Positions 13,439 through 26,910 of a DNA stretch of 64,000 bases are shown piece after piece. The stretch is from assembly GCF_050948215.1 (NCBI RefSeq), contig NW_027488713.1, forward strand, positions 124,001 through 188,000, written 5' to 3'. The position numbers were made by a program, and so were the translations under genes. Source of the DNA: Halictus rubicundus. Its lineage: Eukaryota; Arthropoda; Insecta; Hymenoptera; Halictidae. The number at the start of each line of letters is the position of its first letter. Within the stretch, counting starts at the first letter, position 1. A model generated the notes under the pieces. It had not been told where the DNA came from. It did not search any database and worked only from the letters and a program-made list of their open reading frames with translations.

Positions 13439-13559
13439 AATCCTATTTCCTATCCTATCCGCTATCCTGTCCTATCCTCAATCCTATAATATCCCCTATC
13501 CTATCCAATCCTCTATCCTATCCTCTATCCTATCCTCTATCCTATCCTCTATCCTATCC

Positions 13560-14960
13560 TATCCTCTATCGTATCCTATCCTCTATCCTATCCAATCCCC
13601 TATCCTATCCTCTATCGTCTCCTATCGTCTATCCTATCCAATCCCCTATCCTATCCTCCATCCTATCCTATCCTCTGTCCTATCCTATCCTCTTTCCTAT
13701 AATATCATCTATCCTATCCTATCCTCTATCCTGTTCTATTCTCTATCCTATTCTCTATCCTATCCTATCCTCTATCGTCTCCTATCTTCTATCCTATCCA
13801 ATCCCCTATCTATCCTCTATCCTATATTTCCCACTATCCTATCCTGTTCTCTAACCTATCGTATCAACTATCCTATCCATTCCCCTATCCTATCCTCTAT
13901 GCTATCCTCTATCCTATCCTCTATCCTATCCTATCCTCTATCCTTTCCCATTCTCTATCCTATCCTCTATCCTATCCTATCATCTGTCCTATCCACTATC
14001 GTATAATATCCTCTATCCTATACAATCCTATATCCTATCCTCTATACACTCCAATCCTCTATCCTATCCTATCCTCTATCCTATCCTATCCTGTATACTA
14101 TCCTATCCTGTATCCTATCCTATCCTCTATCCTATCCAATCCCATATCCTATCCTCCATCCTATCCTATCCTCTGTCCTATCCTATCCTCTATCCTATAA
14201 TATCATCTATCCTATCCTATCCTCTATCCTGTTCTATTCTCTATCCTATCCTCGATATTATCCTCTATCCTATCCTATCCTCTATCGTATCCTATCCTCT
14301 ATCCTATCCAATCCCCTATCCTATCCTCTATCGTCTCCTATCCTCTATCCTATCCAATCCCCTATCCTATCCTCCATCCTATCCTATCCTCTGTCCTATC
14401 ACATCCTCTTTCCTATAATATCATCTATCCTATCCTATCCTCTATCCTGTTTTATTCTCTATCCTATTCTCTATCCTATCCTATCCTCTATCGTCTCCTA
14501 TCTTCTATCCTATCCAATCCCCTACCCTATCCTCTATCCTATATTATCCACTATCCTATCCTGTTCTCTAACCTATCGTATCAACTATCCTATCCATTCC
14601 CCTATCCTATCCTCTATTCTATCCTCTATCCTATCCTCTATCCTATCCTATCCTCTATCCTTTCCCATTCTCTATCCTATCCTCTATCCTATCCTATCCT
14701 CTATCCTTTCCCATTCTCTATTCTATCCTCTATCCTATCCTATCCTCTGTCCTATCCTCTATCCTATCCTATCCTCATTCCTATCCTATCCTCTATCCTA
14801 TCCTATCCTCTATCCTGTTCTATTCTCTATCCTATCCTCTACCCTATCCTATCCTCTATCCAATCCTATCCTCTATCCTAACCTATCCTCTATCCTATCC
14901 TATCCTCTACCCTATCCTATCCTCTATCCTATCCTATCCTCTATCCAATCCTATCCTCTA
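13560..14960. repeat. Degenerate pair offset by about 717 bp
   Basis: A CGTATCC/CGTCTCC/CCTCCATCC series starting at 13,570 is seen again from 14,286, ending in CTAACCTATCGTATCAAC (13,860 and 14,577). The copies are less alike than other pairs in A1: copy 1 carries a shortened TATCTATCC and TTTCCCAC where copy 2 has TACCCTATCC and TATTATCCAC. A CGATATTATCC variant near 14,252 is private to the spacer. Preserved in A2 (about 40,106-41,500). Confidence 0.7.
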
Positions 14961-14969
14961 TCCTATCCT

Positions 14970-17097
14970 AACCTCTTTCCTATCCTATCGTATCCTCTAT
15001 CCTATTCTATCCTCTATCCTATCCTATCCTCTATCCTATCCAATCCCCTAACCTATGCTCTATCCGACCATATCCTATCCTCTATAATTTCGTATCCTCT
15101 ATCCTATCCTATCCTCTATCCTTTCAAATCCTATATCCTATCCTATCCGCTATCCTATCTTTTCCTCTATCCTATTCTCTATCCTATCCTATCCTCTATC
15201 CTATCCAATCCCCTATCCTTTCCTCTATTCGATCCTCTCCTCTATAATATCGAATCCTTTATCCTATACTGTGCTCTATCCTATAATATCATCCATCCTA
15301 TCCTATTCTCTATCCTATCGTATCAACTATCCTATCCAATCCCCTATCCTATCCTCTTTCCTATCCTCTATCCTATCCTCTATCCTATCGTATCCTCTAT
15401 CGTATCCTATCCTCTATCCTATCCAATCCCCTATCCTATCCTCTATCGTCTCCTATCCTCTATCCTATCCAATCCCCTATCCTATCCTCCATCCTATTCT
15501 ATCCTCTGTCCTATCCTATCTTCTACCCTATTCTATCCTCTATCCTATCCTATAATCTATCCTATCCTATCATCTATCCTATCCTATCCTCTATCCTATC
15601 GTATCCCCTATCGTCTCCTGTCCTCTATCCTATACAATCCCCTATCACATCCTCTATCGTCTCCTATCCTCTATCGTATCCAATCCCCTATCCTATCCTC
15701 TATCGTCTCCGATCCTCTATCCTATCCAATCCCCTATCCTATCCTCCATCCTATCCTATCCTCTGTCCTATCCTATCCTCTATCCTATAATATCATCTAT
15801 CCTATCCTATCCTCTATCCTGTTCTATTCTCTATCCTATCCTCTATCCTATCCTATCCTCTATCGTCTCCTATCATCTATCCTATCCAATCCCCTATCCT
15901 ATCCTCTATCCTATATTATCCACTATCCTATCCTATTCTCTATCCTATCCAATCCTATATCCTAACCTCTATACACTCCAATCCTCTATCCTATCCTATC
16001 CTCTATCCTATAATATCATCTATTATATCCTATCCTCTATCCTGTTCTATTCTCTGTCCTATCCTCTATCCTATCCTATCCTCTATCGTCTCCTATCCTC
16101 TATCCTATCCTATCCTCTATCGTCTCCTATCCTCTATCGTATAATATCCTCAATCCTATCCTATCCTCTATCCTATCCTCTATCCTATCCTGTCCTCTAT
16201 CCTATCCTATCCTCTATCCTATCCTATCCTCTATCCTATCCTATCCTCTATCCTATCCTATCCTCTATCCTATCCTATCCTCTATCCTATCCTATCCTCT
16301 ATCCTATCCTATCCTCTATCCTATCCTATCCTCTATCCTATCCTATCCTCTATCCTATCCTATCCTCTATCCAATCCTATCCTCTATCCTATCCTATCCT
16401 CTATCCTATCCTATCCTCTATCCTATCCTATCCTCTATCCTATCCTATCCTCTCTTCTATAAAATCCTCTATCCTATCCTATCCTCTATCCTATCCTATC
16501 CTCTATACACTCCAATCCTCTATTCTATCCAATCCTCTATCCTATCCTATCCTCTATCCTATCCTATCCTCTATCCAATCCTATCCTCTATCCTATCCTA
16601 TCCTCTATCCCATCCTATCCTCTATCCTATCCTATCCTCTATCCTATCCTATCCTCTATCCTATCCTATCCTCTGTCCTATCCTATCCTCTATAATATCC
16701 TATCCTCTATCCTATCCTATCCTCTATCCTATCCTATCCTCTATCCTATCCTATCCTCTATCCTCTCCTCTCCTCTATCCTATCCTATCCTCCATCCAAT
16801 CCTATCCTCTATCCTATTCTATCCTATCCTATCCTCTATCCTATCCTATCCTATCCTCTATCCTATCCTATCCTCTATCGTCTCCAGTCCTCTATCCTAT
16901 ACAATCCCCTATCATATCCTCTATCGTCTCCTATCCTGTATCCTATCCAATCCCCTATCCTATCCTCTATCTTATCCTATCCTCTATCCTATCTTATCCT
17001 CATTCCTATCCTCTCCTCTATCCTGTCCTATCCTCTATCCTATTCTATCCTCTATCCTATCCTATCCTCTATCCAATCCTATCCTCTATCCTATCCT
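14970..17097. repeat. A1 expansion cluster, unit U1 (2,128 bp)
   Basis: Starts at the AACCTCTTTCC landmark and runs through CCGACCATATCC, CTTTCAAATCC, ATCGAATCC, ACTGTGCTC, CACATCC and CTCTTCTATAAAATCC to the next AACCTCTTTCC at 17,098. Only the first part of this cluster exists in A2 (41,516 onward), which then jumps at about 41,740 to the equivalent of 19.8 kb. Confidence 0.88.
16192..16370. repeat. 17-mer length tract, 179-bp allele
   Basis: Same flanks as the 12,197 tract (GTCCTC at left, CCAATCC at right). Exactly one 17-mer longer than the U3 tract at 19,661. It lies inside U1, about 80 bp before CTCTTCTATAAAATCC. Confidence 0.88.
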
Positions 17098-18438
17098 AAC
17101 CTCTTTCCTATCCTATCGTATCCTCTATCCTATTCTATCCTCTATCCTATCCTATCCTCTATCCTATCCAATCCCCTAACCTATGCTCTATCCGACCATA
17201 TCCTATCCTCTATAATTTCGTATCCTCTATCCTATCCTATCCTCTATCCTTTCAAATCCTATATCCTATCCTATCCGCTATCCTATCTTTTCCTCTATCC
17301 TATTCTCTATCCTATCCTATCCTCTATCCTATCCAATCCCCTATCCTTTCCTCTATTCGATCCTCTCCTCTATAATATCGAATCCTTTATCCTATACTGT
17401 GCTCTATCCTATAATATCATCCATCCTATCCTATTCTCTATCCTATCGTATCAACTATCCTATCCAATCCCCTATCCTATCCTCTTTCCTATCCTCTATC
17501 CTATCCTCTATCCTATCGTATCCTCTATCGTATCCTATCCTCTATCCTATCCAATCCCCTATCCTATCCTCTATCGTCTCCTATCCTCTATCCTATCCAA
17601 TCCCCTATCCTATCCTCCATCCTATTCTATCCTCTGTCCTATCCTATCTTCTACCCTATTCTATCCTCTATCCTATCCTATAATCTATCCTATCCTATCA
17701 TCTATCCTATCCTATCCTCTATCCTATCGTATCCCCTATCGTCTCCTGTCCTCTATCCTATACAATCCCCTATCACATCCTCTATCGTCTCCTATCCTCT
17801 ATCGTATCCAATCCCCTATCCTATCCTCTATCGTCTCCGATCCTCTATCCTATCCAATCCCCTATCCTATCCTCCATCCTATCCTATCCTCTGTCCTATC
17901 CTATCCTCTATCCTATAATATCATCTATCCTATCCTATCCTCTATCCTGTTCTATTCTCTATCCTATCCTCTATCCTATCCTATCCTCTATCGTCTCCTA
18001 TCTTCTATCCTATCCAATCCCCTATCCTATCCTCTATCCTATATTATCCACTATCCTATCCTATTCTCTATCCTATCCAATCCTATATCCTAACCTCTAT
18101 ACACTCCAATCCTCTATCCTATCCTATCCTCTATCCTATAATATCATCTATTATATCCTATCCTCTATCCTGTTCTATTCTCTGTCCTATCCTCTATCCT
18201 ATCCTATCCTCTATCGTCTCCTATCCTCTATCCTATCCTATCCTCTATCGTCTCCTATCCTCTATCGTATAATATCCTCAATCCTATCCTATCCTCTATC
18301 CTATCCTCTATCCTATCCTGTCCTCTATCCTATCCTATCCTCTATCCTATCCTATCCTCTATCCTATCCTATCCTCTATCCTATCCTATCCTCTATCCTA
18401 TCCTATCCTCTATCCTATCCTATCCTCTATCCTATCCT
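17098..18438. repeat. A1 expansion cluster, unit U2 (1,341 bp, truncated)
   Basis: Matches U1 from AACCTCTTTCC through the GTCCTC start of the 17-mer tract (18,320), then breaks inside that tract straight into the next AACCTCTTTCC at 18,439. The breakpoint in pure 17-mers is what unequal exchange within the array would leave. Confidence 0.88.
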
Positions 18439-20490
18439 AACCTCTTTCCTATCCTATCGTATCCTCTATCCTATTCTATCCTCTATCCTATCCTATCCTC
18501 TATCCTATCCAATCCCCTAACCTATGCTCTATCCGACCATATCCTATCCTCTATAATTTCGTATCCTCTATCCTATCCTATCCTCTATCCTTTCAAATCC
18601 TATATCCTATCCTATCCGCTATCCTATCTTTTCCTCTATCCTATTCTCTATCCTATCCTATCCTCTATCCTATCCAATCCCCTATCCTTTCCTCTATTCG
18701 ATCCTCTCCTCTATAATATCGAATCCTTTATCCTATACTGTGCTCTATCCTATAATATCATCCATCCTATCCTATTCTCTATCCTATCGTATCAACTATC
18801 CTATCCAATCCCCTATCCTATCCTCTTTCCTATCCTCTATCCTATCCTCTATCCTATCGTATCCTCTATCGTATCCTATCCTCTATCCTATCCAATCCCC
18901 TATCCTATCCTCTATCGTCTCCTATCCTCTATCCTATCCAATCCCCTATCCTATCCTCCATCCTATTCTATCCTCTGTCCTATCCTATCTTCTACCCTAT
19001 TCTATCCTCTATCCTATCCTATAATCTATCCTATCCTATCATCTATCCTATCCTATCCTCTATCCTATCGTATCCCCTATCGTCTCCTGTCCTCTATCCT
19101 ATACAATCCCCTATCACATCCTCTATCGTCTCCTATCCTCTATCGTATCCAATCCCCTATCCTATCCTCTATCGTCTCCGATCCTCTATCCTATCCAATC
19201 CCCTATCCTATCCTCCATCCTATCCTATCCTCTGTCCTATCCTATCCTCTATCCTATAATATCATCTATCCTATCCTATCCTCTATCCTGTTCTATTCTC
19301 TATCCTATCCTCTATCCTATCCTATCCTCTATCGTCTCCTATCTTCTATCCTATCCAATCCCCTATCCTATCCTCTATCCTATATTATCCACTATCCTAT
19401 CCTATTCTCTATCCTATCCAATCCTATATCCTAACCTCTATACACTCCAATCCTCTATCCTATCCTATCCTCTATCCTATAATATCATCTATTATATCCT
19501 ATCCTCTATCCTGTTCTATTCTCTGTCCTATCCTCTATCCTATCCTATCCTCTATCGTCTCCTATCCTCTATCCTATCCTATCCTCTATCGTCTCCTATC
19601 CTCTATCGTATAATATCCTCAATCCTATCCTATCCTCTATCCTATCCTCTATCCTATCCTGTCCTCTATCCTATCCTATCCTCTATCCTATCCTATCCTC
19701 TATCCTATCCTATCCTCTATCCTATCCTATCCTCTATCCTATCCTATCCTCTATCCTATCCTATCCTCTATCCTATCCTATCCTCTATCCTATCCTATCC
19801 TCTATCCTATCCTATCCTCTATCCAATCCTATCCTCTATCCTATCCTATCCTCTATCCTATCCTATCCTCTATCCTATCCTATCCTCTATCCTATCCTAT
19901 CCTCTCTTCTATAAAATCCTCTATCCTATCCTATCCTCTATCCTATCCTATCCTCTATACACTCCAATCCTCTATTCTATCCAATCCTCTATCCTATCCT
20001 ATCCTCTATCCTATCCTATCCTCTATCCAATCCTATCCTCTATCCTATCCTATCCTCTATCCCATCCTATCCTCTATCCTATCCTATCCTCTATCCTATC
20101 CTATCCTCTATCCTATCCTATCCTCTGTCCTATCCTATCCTCTATAATATCCTATCCTCTATCCTATCCTATCCTCTATCCTATCCTATCCTCTATCCTA
20201 TCCTATCCTCTATCCTCTCCTCTCCTCTATCCTATCCTATCCTCCATCCAATCCTATCCTCTATCCTATTCTATCCTATCCTATCCTCTATCCTATCCTA
20301 TCCTATCCTCTATCCTATCCTATCCTCTATCGTCTCCAGTCCTCTATCCTATACAATCCCCTATCATATCCTCTATCGTCTCCTATCCTGTATCCTATCC
20401 AATCCCCTATCCTATCCTCTATCTTATCCTATCCTCTATCCTATCTTATCCTCATTCCTATCCTCTCCTCTATCCTGTCCTATCCTCTAT
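18439..20490. repeat. A1 expansion cluster, unit U3
   Basis: Full-length copy like U1 (offset 3,469 bp, falling to 3,452 after the 17-mer tract, which is one unit shorter). Similarity to U1 ends near 20,490, where U3 continues into TATACTCTACCC while U1 continues into 17-mers and the next unit. The A2 sequence after about 41,740 corresponds to the later part of this unit. Confidence 0.85.
19661..19822. repeat. 17-mer length tract, 162-bp allele
   Basis: Between GTCCTC and CCAATCC, as at 12,197, 16,192 and 38,709; two 17-mers longer than the first and one shorter than the second. Confidence 0.88.
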
Positions 20491-23400
20491 CCTATTCTAT
20501 ACTCTACCCTATCCTATCCGCTATCCTATCCTATCCTCTATCCTATCCAATCCCCTATCCTATTATATCCCATCCTCTATCCTATCCACTATCGTATCCT
20601 ATTCTCTATCCTATCCAATCCTATATCCCATCCTCTATACACTCCAATCCTCTATCCTATCCTATCCTCTATCCTACCCTATCCTCTATCCTAACCTATC
20701 CTCTATCCTATCCTATCCTCTATCCTATCCTATCCTCTATCCAATCCTATCCTCTATCCTAACCTATCCTCTATCCTATCCTATCCTCTATCCTATCCTA
20801 TCCTCTATCCTATCCTATTCTCTATCCTATCCAATCCTATATCCTATCCTAACCTCTATCCTATCCTATCCTATCCTCTATCCTATTCTATCCTCTATCC
20901 TATCCTATCCTCTATCCTATCCAATCCCCTATCCTATCCTCCATCCTATTCTATCCTCTGTCCTATCCTATCCTCTATCCTATAATATCATCTACCCTAT
21001 CCTATCCTCTATCCTGTTCTATTCTCTATCCTATCCTCTATCCTATAATATCCCCTATCCTATCCAATCCTCTATCCTATCCTCTATCCTATCCTCTATC
21101 CTATCCTATCCTCTATTATATCCCATCGTCTATCCTATCCTATCCTCTATTATATCCCATCCTCTATCCTATCCACTATCGTATCCTATTCTCTATCCTA
21201 TCCTATCCTATCCTCTATCCTATCCTATCCTCTATCCTATCCACTATCGTATCCTATTCTCTATCCTATCCTATCCTATCCTCTATCCTATCCAATCCCC
21301 TATCCTATCCTCTATCGTCTCCTGTCCTGTATCCTATCCTATCCTCATTCCTATCCTATCCTCTACCCTATTCTATCCTCTATCCTATCCTATAATCTAT
21401 CCTATCCTATCATCTATCCTATCCTATCCTCTATCCTATCGTATCCCCTATCGTCTCCTGTCCTCTATCCTATACAATCCCCTATCACATCCTCTATCGT
21501 CTCCTATCCTCTATCGTATCCAACCCCTATCCTATCCTCTATCGTCTCCGATCCTATATCCTATCCAATCCCCTATCCTATCCTCCATCCTATCCTATCC
21601 TCTGTCCTATCCTATCCTCTATCCTATAATATCATCTATCCTATCCTATCCTCTATCGTCTCCTATATTCTATCCTATCCAATCCCCTATCCTATCCTCT
21701 ATCCTATATTATCCACTATCCTATCCTATTCTCTATCCTATCCAATCCTATATCCTAACCTCTATACACTCCAATCCTCTATCCTATCCTATCCTCTATC
21801 CTATAATATCATCTATCCTATCCTATCCTCTATCCTGTTCTATTCTCTGTCCTATCCTCTATCGTCTCCTATCCTCTATCGTATAATATCCTCAATCCTA
21901 TCCTATCCTCTATCCTATCCTCTATCCTATCCTATCCTCTATCCTCTCCTCTATCCTATCCTATCCTCTATTATATCCCATCCTCTATCCTATCCTACCC
22001 TCTAACCTATCCTATCCTCTATCCTATCCTATCCTCTATCCTATGCTATCCTCTGGCCTATCCTATCCTCTATAATATCAAATCCTCTATCCTATCCTAT
22101 CCACTATCGTATAATATCCTCTATCCTATACAATCCTATATCCTATCCTCTATACACTCCAATCCTCTATCCTATCCTATCCTCTATCCTATCCTATCCT
22201 CTATCCTATACTATCCTCTATCCTATCCTATCCTCTATCCTATCCTATCGTCTATCCTATCCTATCCTCTATCCTATCCTCTATCCTATCCTATCCTCTA
22301 TCCTGTCCTATCCTCTATCCTATAATATCCCCTATCCTATCCAATCCTCTATCCTATCCTCTATCCTATCCTCTATCCTATCCTCTATCCTATCCTATCC
22401 TCTATCCTATCCATTCCCCTATCCTATCCTCTATTCTATCCTCTATCCTATCCTCTATCCTATCCTATCCTCTATCCTATCCTATCCTCTATCCTATCCT
22501 ATCCTATCCTCTATCCTATCCAATCCTCTATCCTATCCTATCCTCTGTCCTATCTACTATCGTATAATATCCTCTATCCTATCCAATCCTATATAATATC
22601 CTCTATACACTCCAATCCTCTATCCAAACCTATCCTCTATCCTATCCTATCCTCTATCCTATCCAATCCTCTATCCTATCCTCTATCCTATCCTCTATCC
22701 TATCCTCTATCCTATCCTATCCTCTATCCTATCCATTCCCCTATCCTATCCTCTATTCTATCCTCTATCCTATCCTCTATCCTATCCTATCCTCTATCCT
22801 TTCCCATTCTATATCCTATCCTCTATCCTATCCTATCCTCTATCCTATACTATCCTCTATCCTATCCTATCCTATCCTCTATCCTATCCTATCCTCTATA
22901 ATATCGTATTCTCTACCCTATCCTATCCTCTATCGTATCCTATCCTCTATCCTATCCAATCCCGTATGCTATCCAATCCCCTATCCTATCCTCTATCCTA
23001 TCCTATTCTTTATCCTATCCTCTATCCTATCCTATGCTCTATCCTATCCAATCCCCTACCCTATCCTCAATCCTATCCTATTCTCTATCCTATAATATCC
23101 TCTTTCCTATAATATCCTCTATCCTATCCAAACCTCTATCCTATCATCCATCCTATATTATCCACTATCCTATCCTGTCGTCTAACCTATCCTATCCTGT
23201 ATCCTATCCCATCCCCTATCCTATCCTATCCACTTTTCTATCCTATCCTCTATCCTATTCTATCCTCTATCCTATCCAATCATCTACCCCATCCTATTCT
23301 CTATCCTATCCAATCCTCTATCCTGTCCTATCGTCTATCGTATCCTATCCTCTATCATATTCAATCCCCTATCTTATCCTCTATCGTATCCTCTATCCTA

Positions 23401-24040
23401 TCCAATCCCCTATCATATCCGCTATCCTATAATATCATCTATCCTATCATATTCTCTATTCTATACTCTACCCTATCCTATCCGCTATCCTATCCTATCC
23501 TCTATCCTATCCAATCCCATATCCTATGCTCTATCCGATCATATCCTATCCTCTATAATTTCGTATCCTCTATCCTATCCTATCCTCTATCCTATCCAAT
23601 CCTATACCCCATCCTATCCGCAATCCTGTCGTATCCTATACCCTATACTATCCTCTATCCTATCCTAACCTCTATCCTATCCTATCCTCTATCCTATCCC
23701 ATCCCCTATCCTATCCTCTATCCTATCCTATCCTCTATCCTATCCTATCCTCTATCCTATCCTATCCTCTATCCTATTCTATCCACTATCCTATCCAATC
23801 CTCTATCCTATCCTATGCTGTATCCTATCCAATCCCGTATCCTATCTTCAATCCTATCCTATCCTCTATCCATATCCTATCCTCTATCCTATCCTATCCC
23901 CTCTCCTCTTCAATTACCTATCCTATCCTCTATCCTATCCTTCCCTCCTTCCTATCCTATCCTCTCTCCTATCCTATCCACTTTCCTGTCCTATCGTCTA
24001 TCCTATTCTATCCTCTATCCTATCCTATCCTCCATCCTAC
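20491..24040. repeat. Tail block of A1
   Basis: Mixed 12-, 17- and 22-bp units with many landmarks: paired TTATATCCC runs near 21,117-21,155, CACATCC at about 21,485, CTCTGGCC at about 22,053, CCAAACC and CATCCATCC at 23,120-23,150, CTCTTCAATTACC at about 23,907, and the only TTCCCTCCTTCC run at about 23,940. The same order is found in A2 up to 46,040. Nothing gene-like is seen. Confidence 0.75.
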
Positions 24041-24255
24041 CATATGCTCTATCCTATCCAATACCCTACCCTATACTCAATCCTATCCTATCCTCTATCC
24101 TGTAATATCCTCTATCCTATAATATCCTCTATCCTATCCAAACCTCTATCCTATCCTCTATCCTATCATCCATCCTATATTATTCACTATCCTATCCTGT
24201 CCTCTAACCTATCCTATCCTGTATCCTATCCCATCCCCTATCCTATCCTCTATCC
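23037..24255. repeat. Pair offset by 1,010 bp at the A1 end
   Basis: The series CTACCCTATCCTCAATCC, TATAATATCC, CCAAACC, CATCCATCC and GTATCCTATCCCATCCCC at 23,037-23,230 is repeated with changes at 24,047-24,240. The second copy is complete only in A1; in A2 it is cut after its first 40 bases (46,040). Both block ends therefore fall inside this sequence. Confidence 0.8.
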
Positions 24256-24270
24256 TATCCTCTATCCTAT
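24240..24270. other. Junction between A1 and A2
   Basis: Left of here the sequence carries CCCATCCCC, as in the tail of the A block; right of here it follows the head block toward ATTCTATATTC at 24,286. A1 has one TATCC fewer at the equivalent place (about 181). The join lies in plain TATCC/TC repeat, so the exact base cannot be fixed. Confidence 0.75.
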
Positions 24271-26910
24271 CCTATCCTCTATCCTATTCTATATTCTATC
24301 CGATCCTATCCGATCCTCTATCTTATCCTATCCTCTATCCTATCCTATCCTCATTCCTATCCTATCCTCTATCATATCCTATCCTCTGTCCTATCCACTA
24401 TCGTATCCTATCTTCTATCCTATTCAATCCTATATCCTATCCTCTATACACTCCAATCCTCTATCCTATCCTATCCTCTCTCCTATCCACTATCGTATCC
24501 TATCCTCTATCCTATCCAATCCTACATCCTATCCTCTATACACTCCAATCCTCTATCCTATCCTGCCCTCTATCCTATCCTATCCTCTATCCTATCCTAT
24601 CCTCCATCCTATCCAATCCAATATCCTATCCTATCCGCTATCCTATCCTATCCTCTATTCTATCCTATCCTCTATCCTACCCAATCCTCTATCCTATCCC
24701 CTATCCTATCCTCTATCCTATCCTCTATCCTATCCTATCCTCAATCCTATCCTATCCTCTATCCTATCCTATCCTCTATCCTATCGTATCCTCTATCCTA
24801 TCCTATCCTCTATCCTATCGTATCCTCATTCCTATCCTATCCTCTAACCTATTCTATACTCTACCCTATCCTATCCGCTATCCTATGCTATCCTCTATCC
24901 TATCCTATCCTCTATCCTATCCTATCCTCTATCCTATCCTATCCTATCCTCTATCCTATCCAATCCTCTATCGTCTCCTGTCCTCTATCGTATACAATCC
25001 CCTATCATATCCTCTATCGTCTCCTATTTTCTATCCTATCCAATCCCCTATCCTATCCTCTATCGTCTCCTGTCCTCTATCGTATACAATCCCCTATCAT
25101 ATCCTCTATCGTCTCCTATTTTCTATCCTATCCAATCCCCTATCCTATCCTCTATCGTCTCCTATCCTCTATCCTATCCGATCCTCAGTCCTATCCTATC
25201 CTCTATCCTATCCTATCCTCTATCCTATCCTATCCTATCCTCTATCCTATCCTATCCTCTATCGTCTCCTGTCCTCTATCCTATACAATCCCCTATCATA
25301 TCCTCTATCGTCTCCTATCCTCTATCCTATCCAATCCCCTATCCTATCCTCTATCGTCTCCTATCCTCTATCCTATCCTATCCTCATTCCTATCCTATCC
25401 TCTACCCTATTCTATCCTCTATCCTATTCTATACTCTACCCTATCCTTTCCGCTATCCTATCCCGTCCTCTAGCCTATCCTATCCTCTATCCTATCCTAT
25501 CCTCTATCCTATCATATCCTCTATCCTATCCTATCCTCTATCCAATCCTATCCTCTATCCTATCCTATCCTCTATCCTATCCTATCCTATCCTCTATCCT
25601 ATCCTCTATCCTATCCTATCCTATCCTCTATCCTATCCTATCCTCTATCGTCTTCTGTCCTCTATTCTATACAATCCCCTATCCTATCCTCTATCCTGTT
25701 CTATTCTCTATCCTATCCTCTATCCTATCCTATCCTCTATCGTCTCCTATCTTCTATCCTATCCAATCCCCTATCCTATCCTCAATCCTATCCTATCCTC
25801 TATCCTATCCTATCCTCTATCCTATCCTCTATCCTATCCTATCCTCTATCCTATCCTATCCTCTATCCTATCCTATCCTCTATCCTATCCTATCCTCTAT
25901 CCTATCCTATCCTCTATCCTATCCTATCCTCTATCCTATCCTATCCTCTATCCTATCCTATCCTCTATCCTATCCTATCCTCTATCCTATTCTATATTCT
26001 ATCCGATCCTATCCGATCCTCTATCTTATCCTATCCTCTATCCTATCCTATCCTCATTCCTATCCTATCCTCTATCCTATCCTATCCTCTATCCTATCCT
26101 ATCCTCTATCCTATCCTATCCTCTATCCTATCCTATCCTCTATCCTATCCTATCCTCTATCCTATCCTATCCTCTATCCTATCCTCTATCCTATCCTCTA
26201 TCCTATCCTATCCTCTATCCTATCCTATCCTCTATCTTATCCTATCCTCTATCCTGTCCTATCCTCTATCCTATCCTATCCTCTATACTATCCTATCCTC
26301 TATCCTATTCTATATTCTATCCGATCCTATCCGCTATCCTATCCTATCCTCTATCCTAGCCAATCCCCTATCCTATGCTCTATCCGATCATATCCTATCC
26401 TCTATAATTTCGTATCCTCTATCCTATCCTATCCTCTATCCTATCCAATCCTATATCCTATCCTATCCGCAATCCTGTCCTATATCCTATAATACCCCCT
26501 ATCCTATCCAATCCTTTATCCTATCCTCTGTCCTATCCTGTATCCTATCCTATCCTCTATTATATCCCATCCTCTATCCAATCCACTATCGTATCCTATT
26601 CTCTATCCCATCCTATCCTCCATCCTATCCTAACCCCTATCCTATCCTATCCTCATTCCTATCCTATCCTCTATCCTATCCTATCCTCTGTCCTATCCAC
26701 TATCGTATCCTATCCTCTATCCTATCCAATCCTATATCCAATCCTCTATCCTATCCTGTCCTCTATCCTATCCTATCCTCTATCCTATCCTATCCTCTAT
26801 AATATCCTATCCTCTATCCTATCCTATCTTCTATCCTAACCTATCCTCTATCCTATCCTATCCTCTATCCTATCCTATCCTCTATCCTATCCTATCCTAT
26901 CCTCTATCCT
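24256..26910. repeat. Head block of A2
   Basis: Copy of 181-2,870. Contains the 92-bp pair (24,972-25,155) and the two pure 17-mer tracts, each one unit shorter than in A1 (25,828-25,980 with nine units; 26,071-26,172 with six). These losses change the offset from 24,075 to 24,058 and then 24,041. Confidence 0.88.

Larger units (their letters stand above)
1..24255. repeat. Segment A1, first copy of a roughly 24-kb higher-order block
   Basis: From about position 181 to 24,083 the order of variant units is the same as in segment A2. The offset is 24,075 bp at the left (211 matches 24,286). It becomes 24,041 (2,242 matches 26,282; 4,625 matches 28,666), then 26,512 (11,669 matches 38,181), 26,546 (13,215 matches 39,761), 21,923 (19,904 matches 41,827) and 21,957 (23,034 matches 44,991). 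Each step is a local gain or loss of repeat units. Bases 24,083-24,255 of A1 have no counterpart at the end of A2. The true left limit may lie outside the window. Confidence 0.92.

Noticed and set aside
4925..15052. CCCCTAACC strings resembling telomere repeat (CCCTAA)
   Set aside because: They are isolated single variants, not tandem; the array is TATCC-based throughout.
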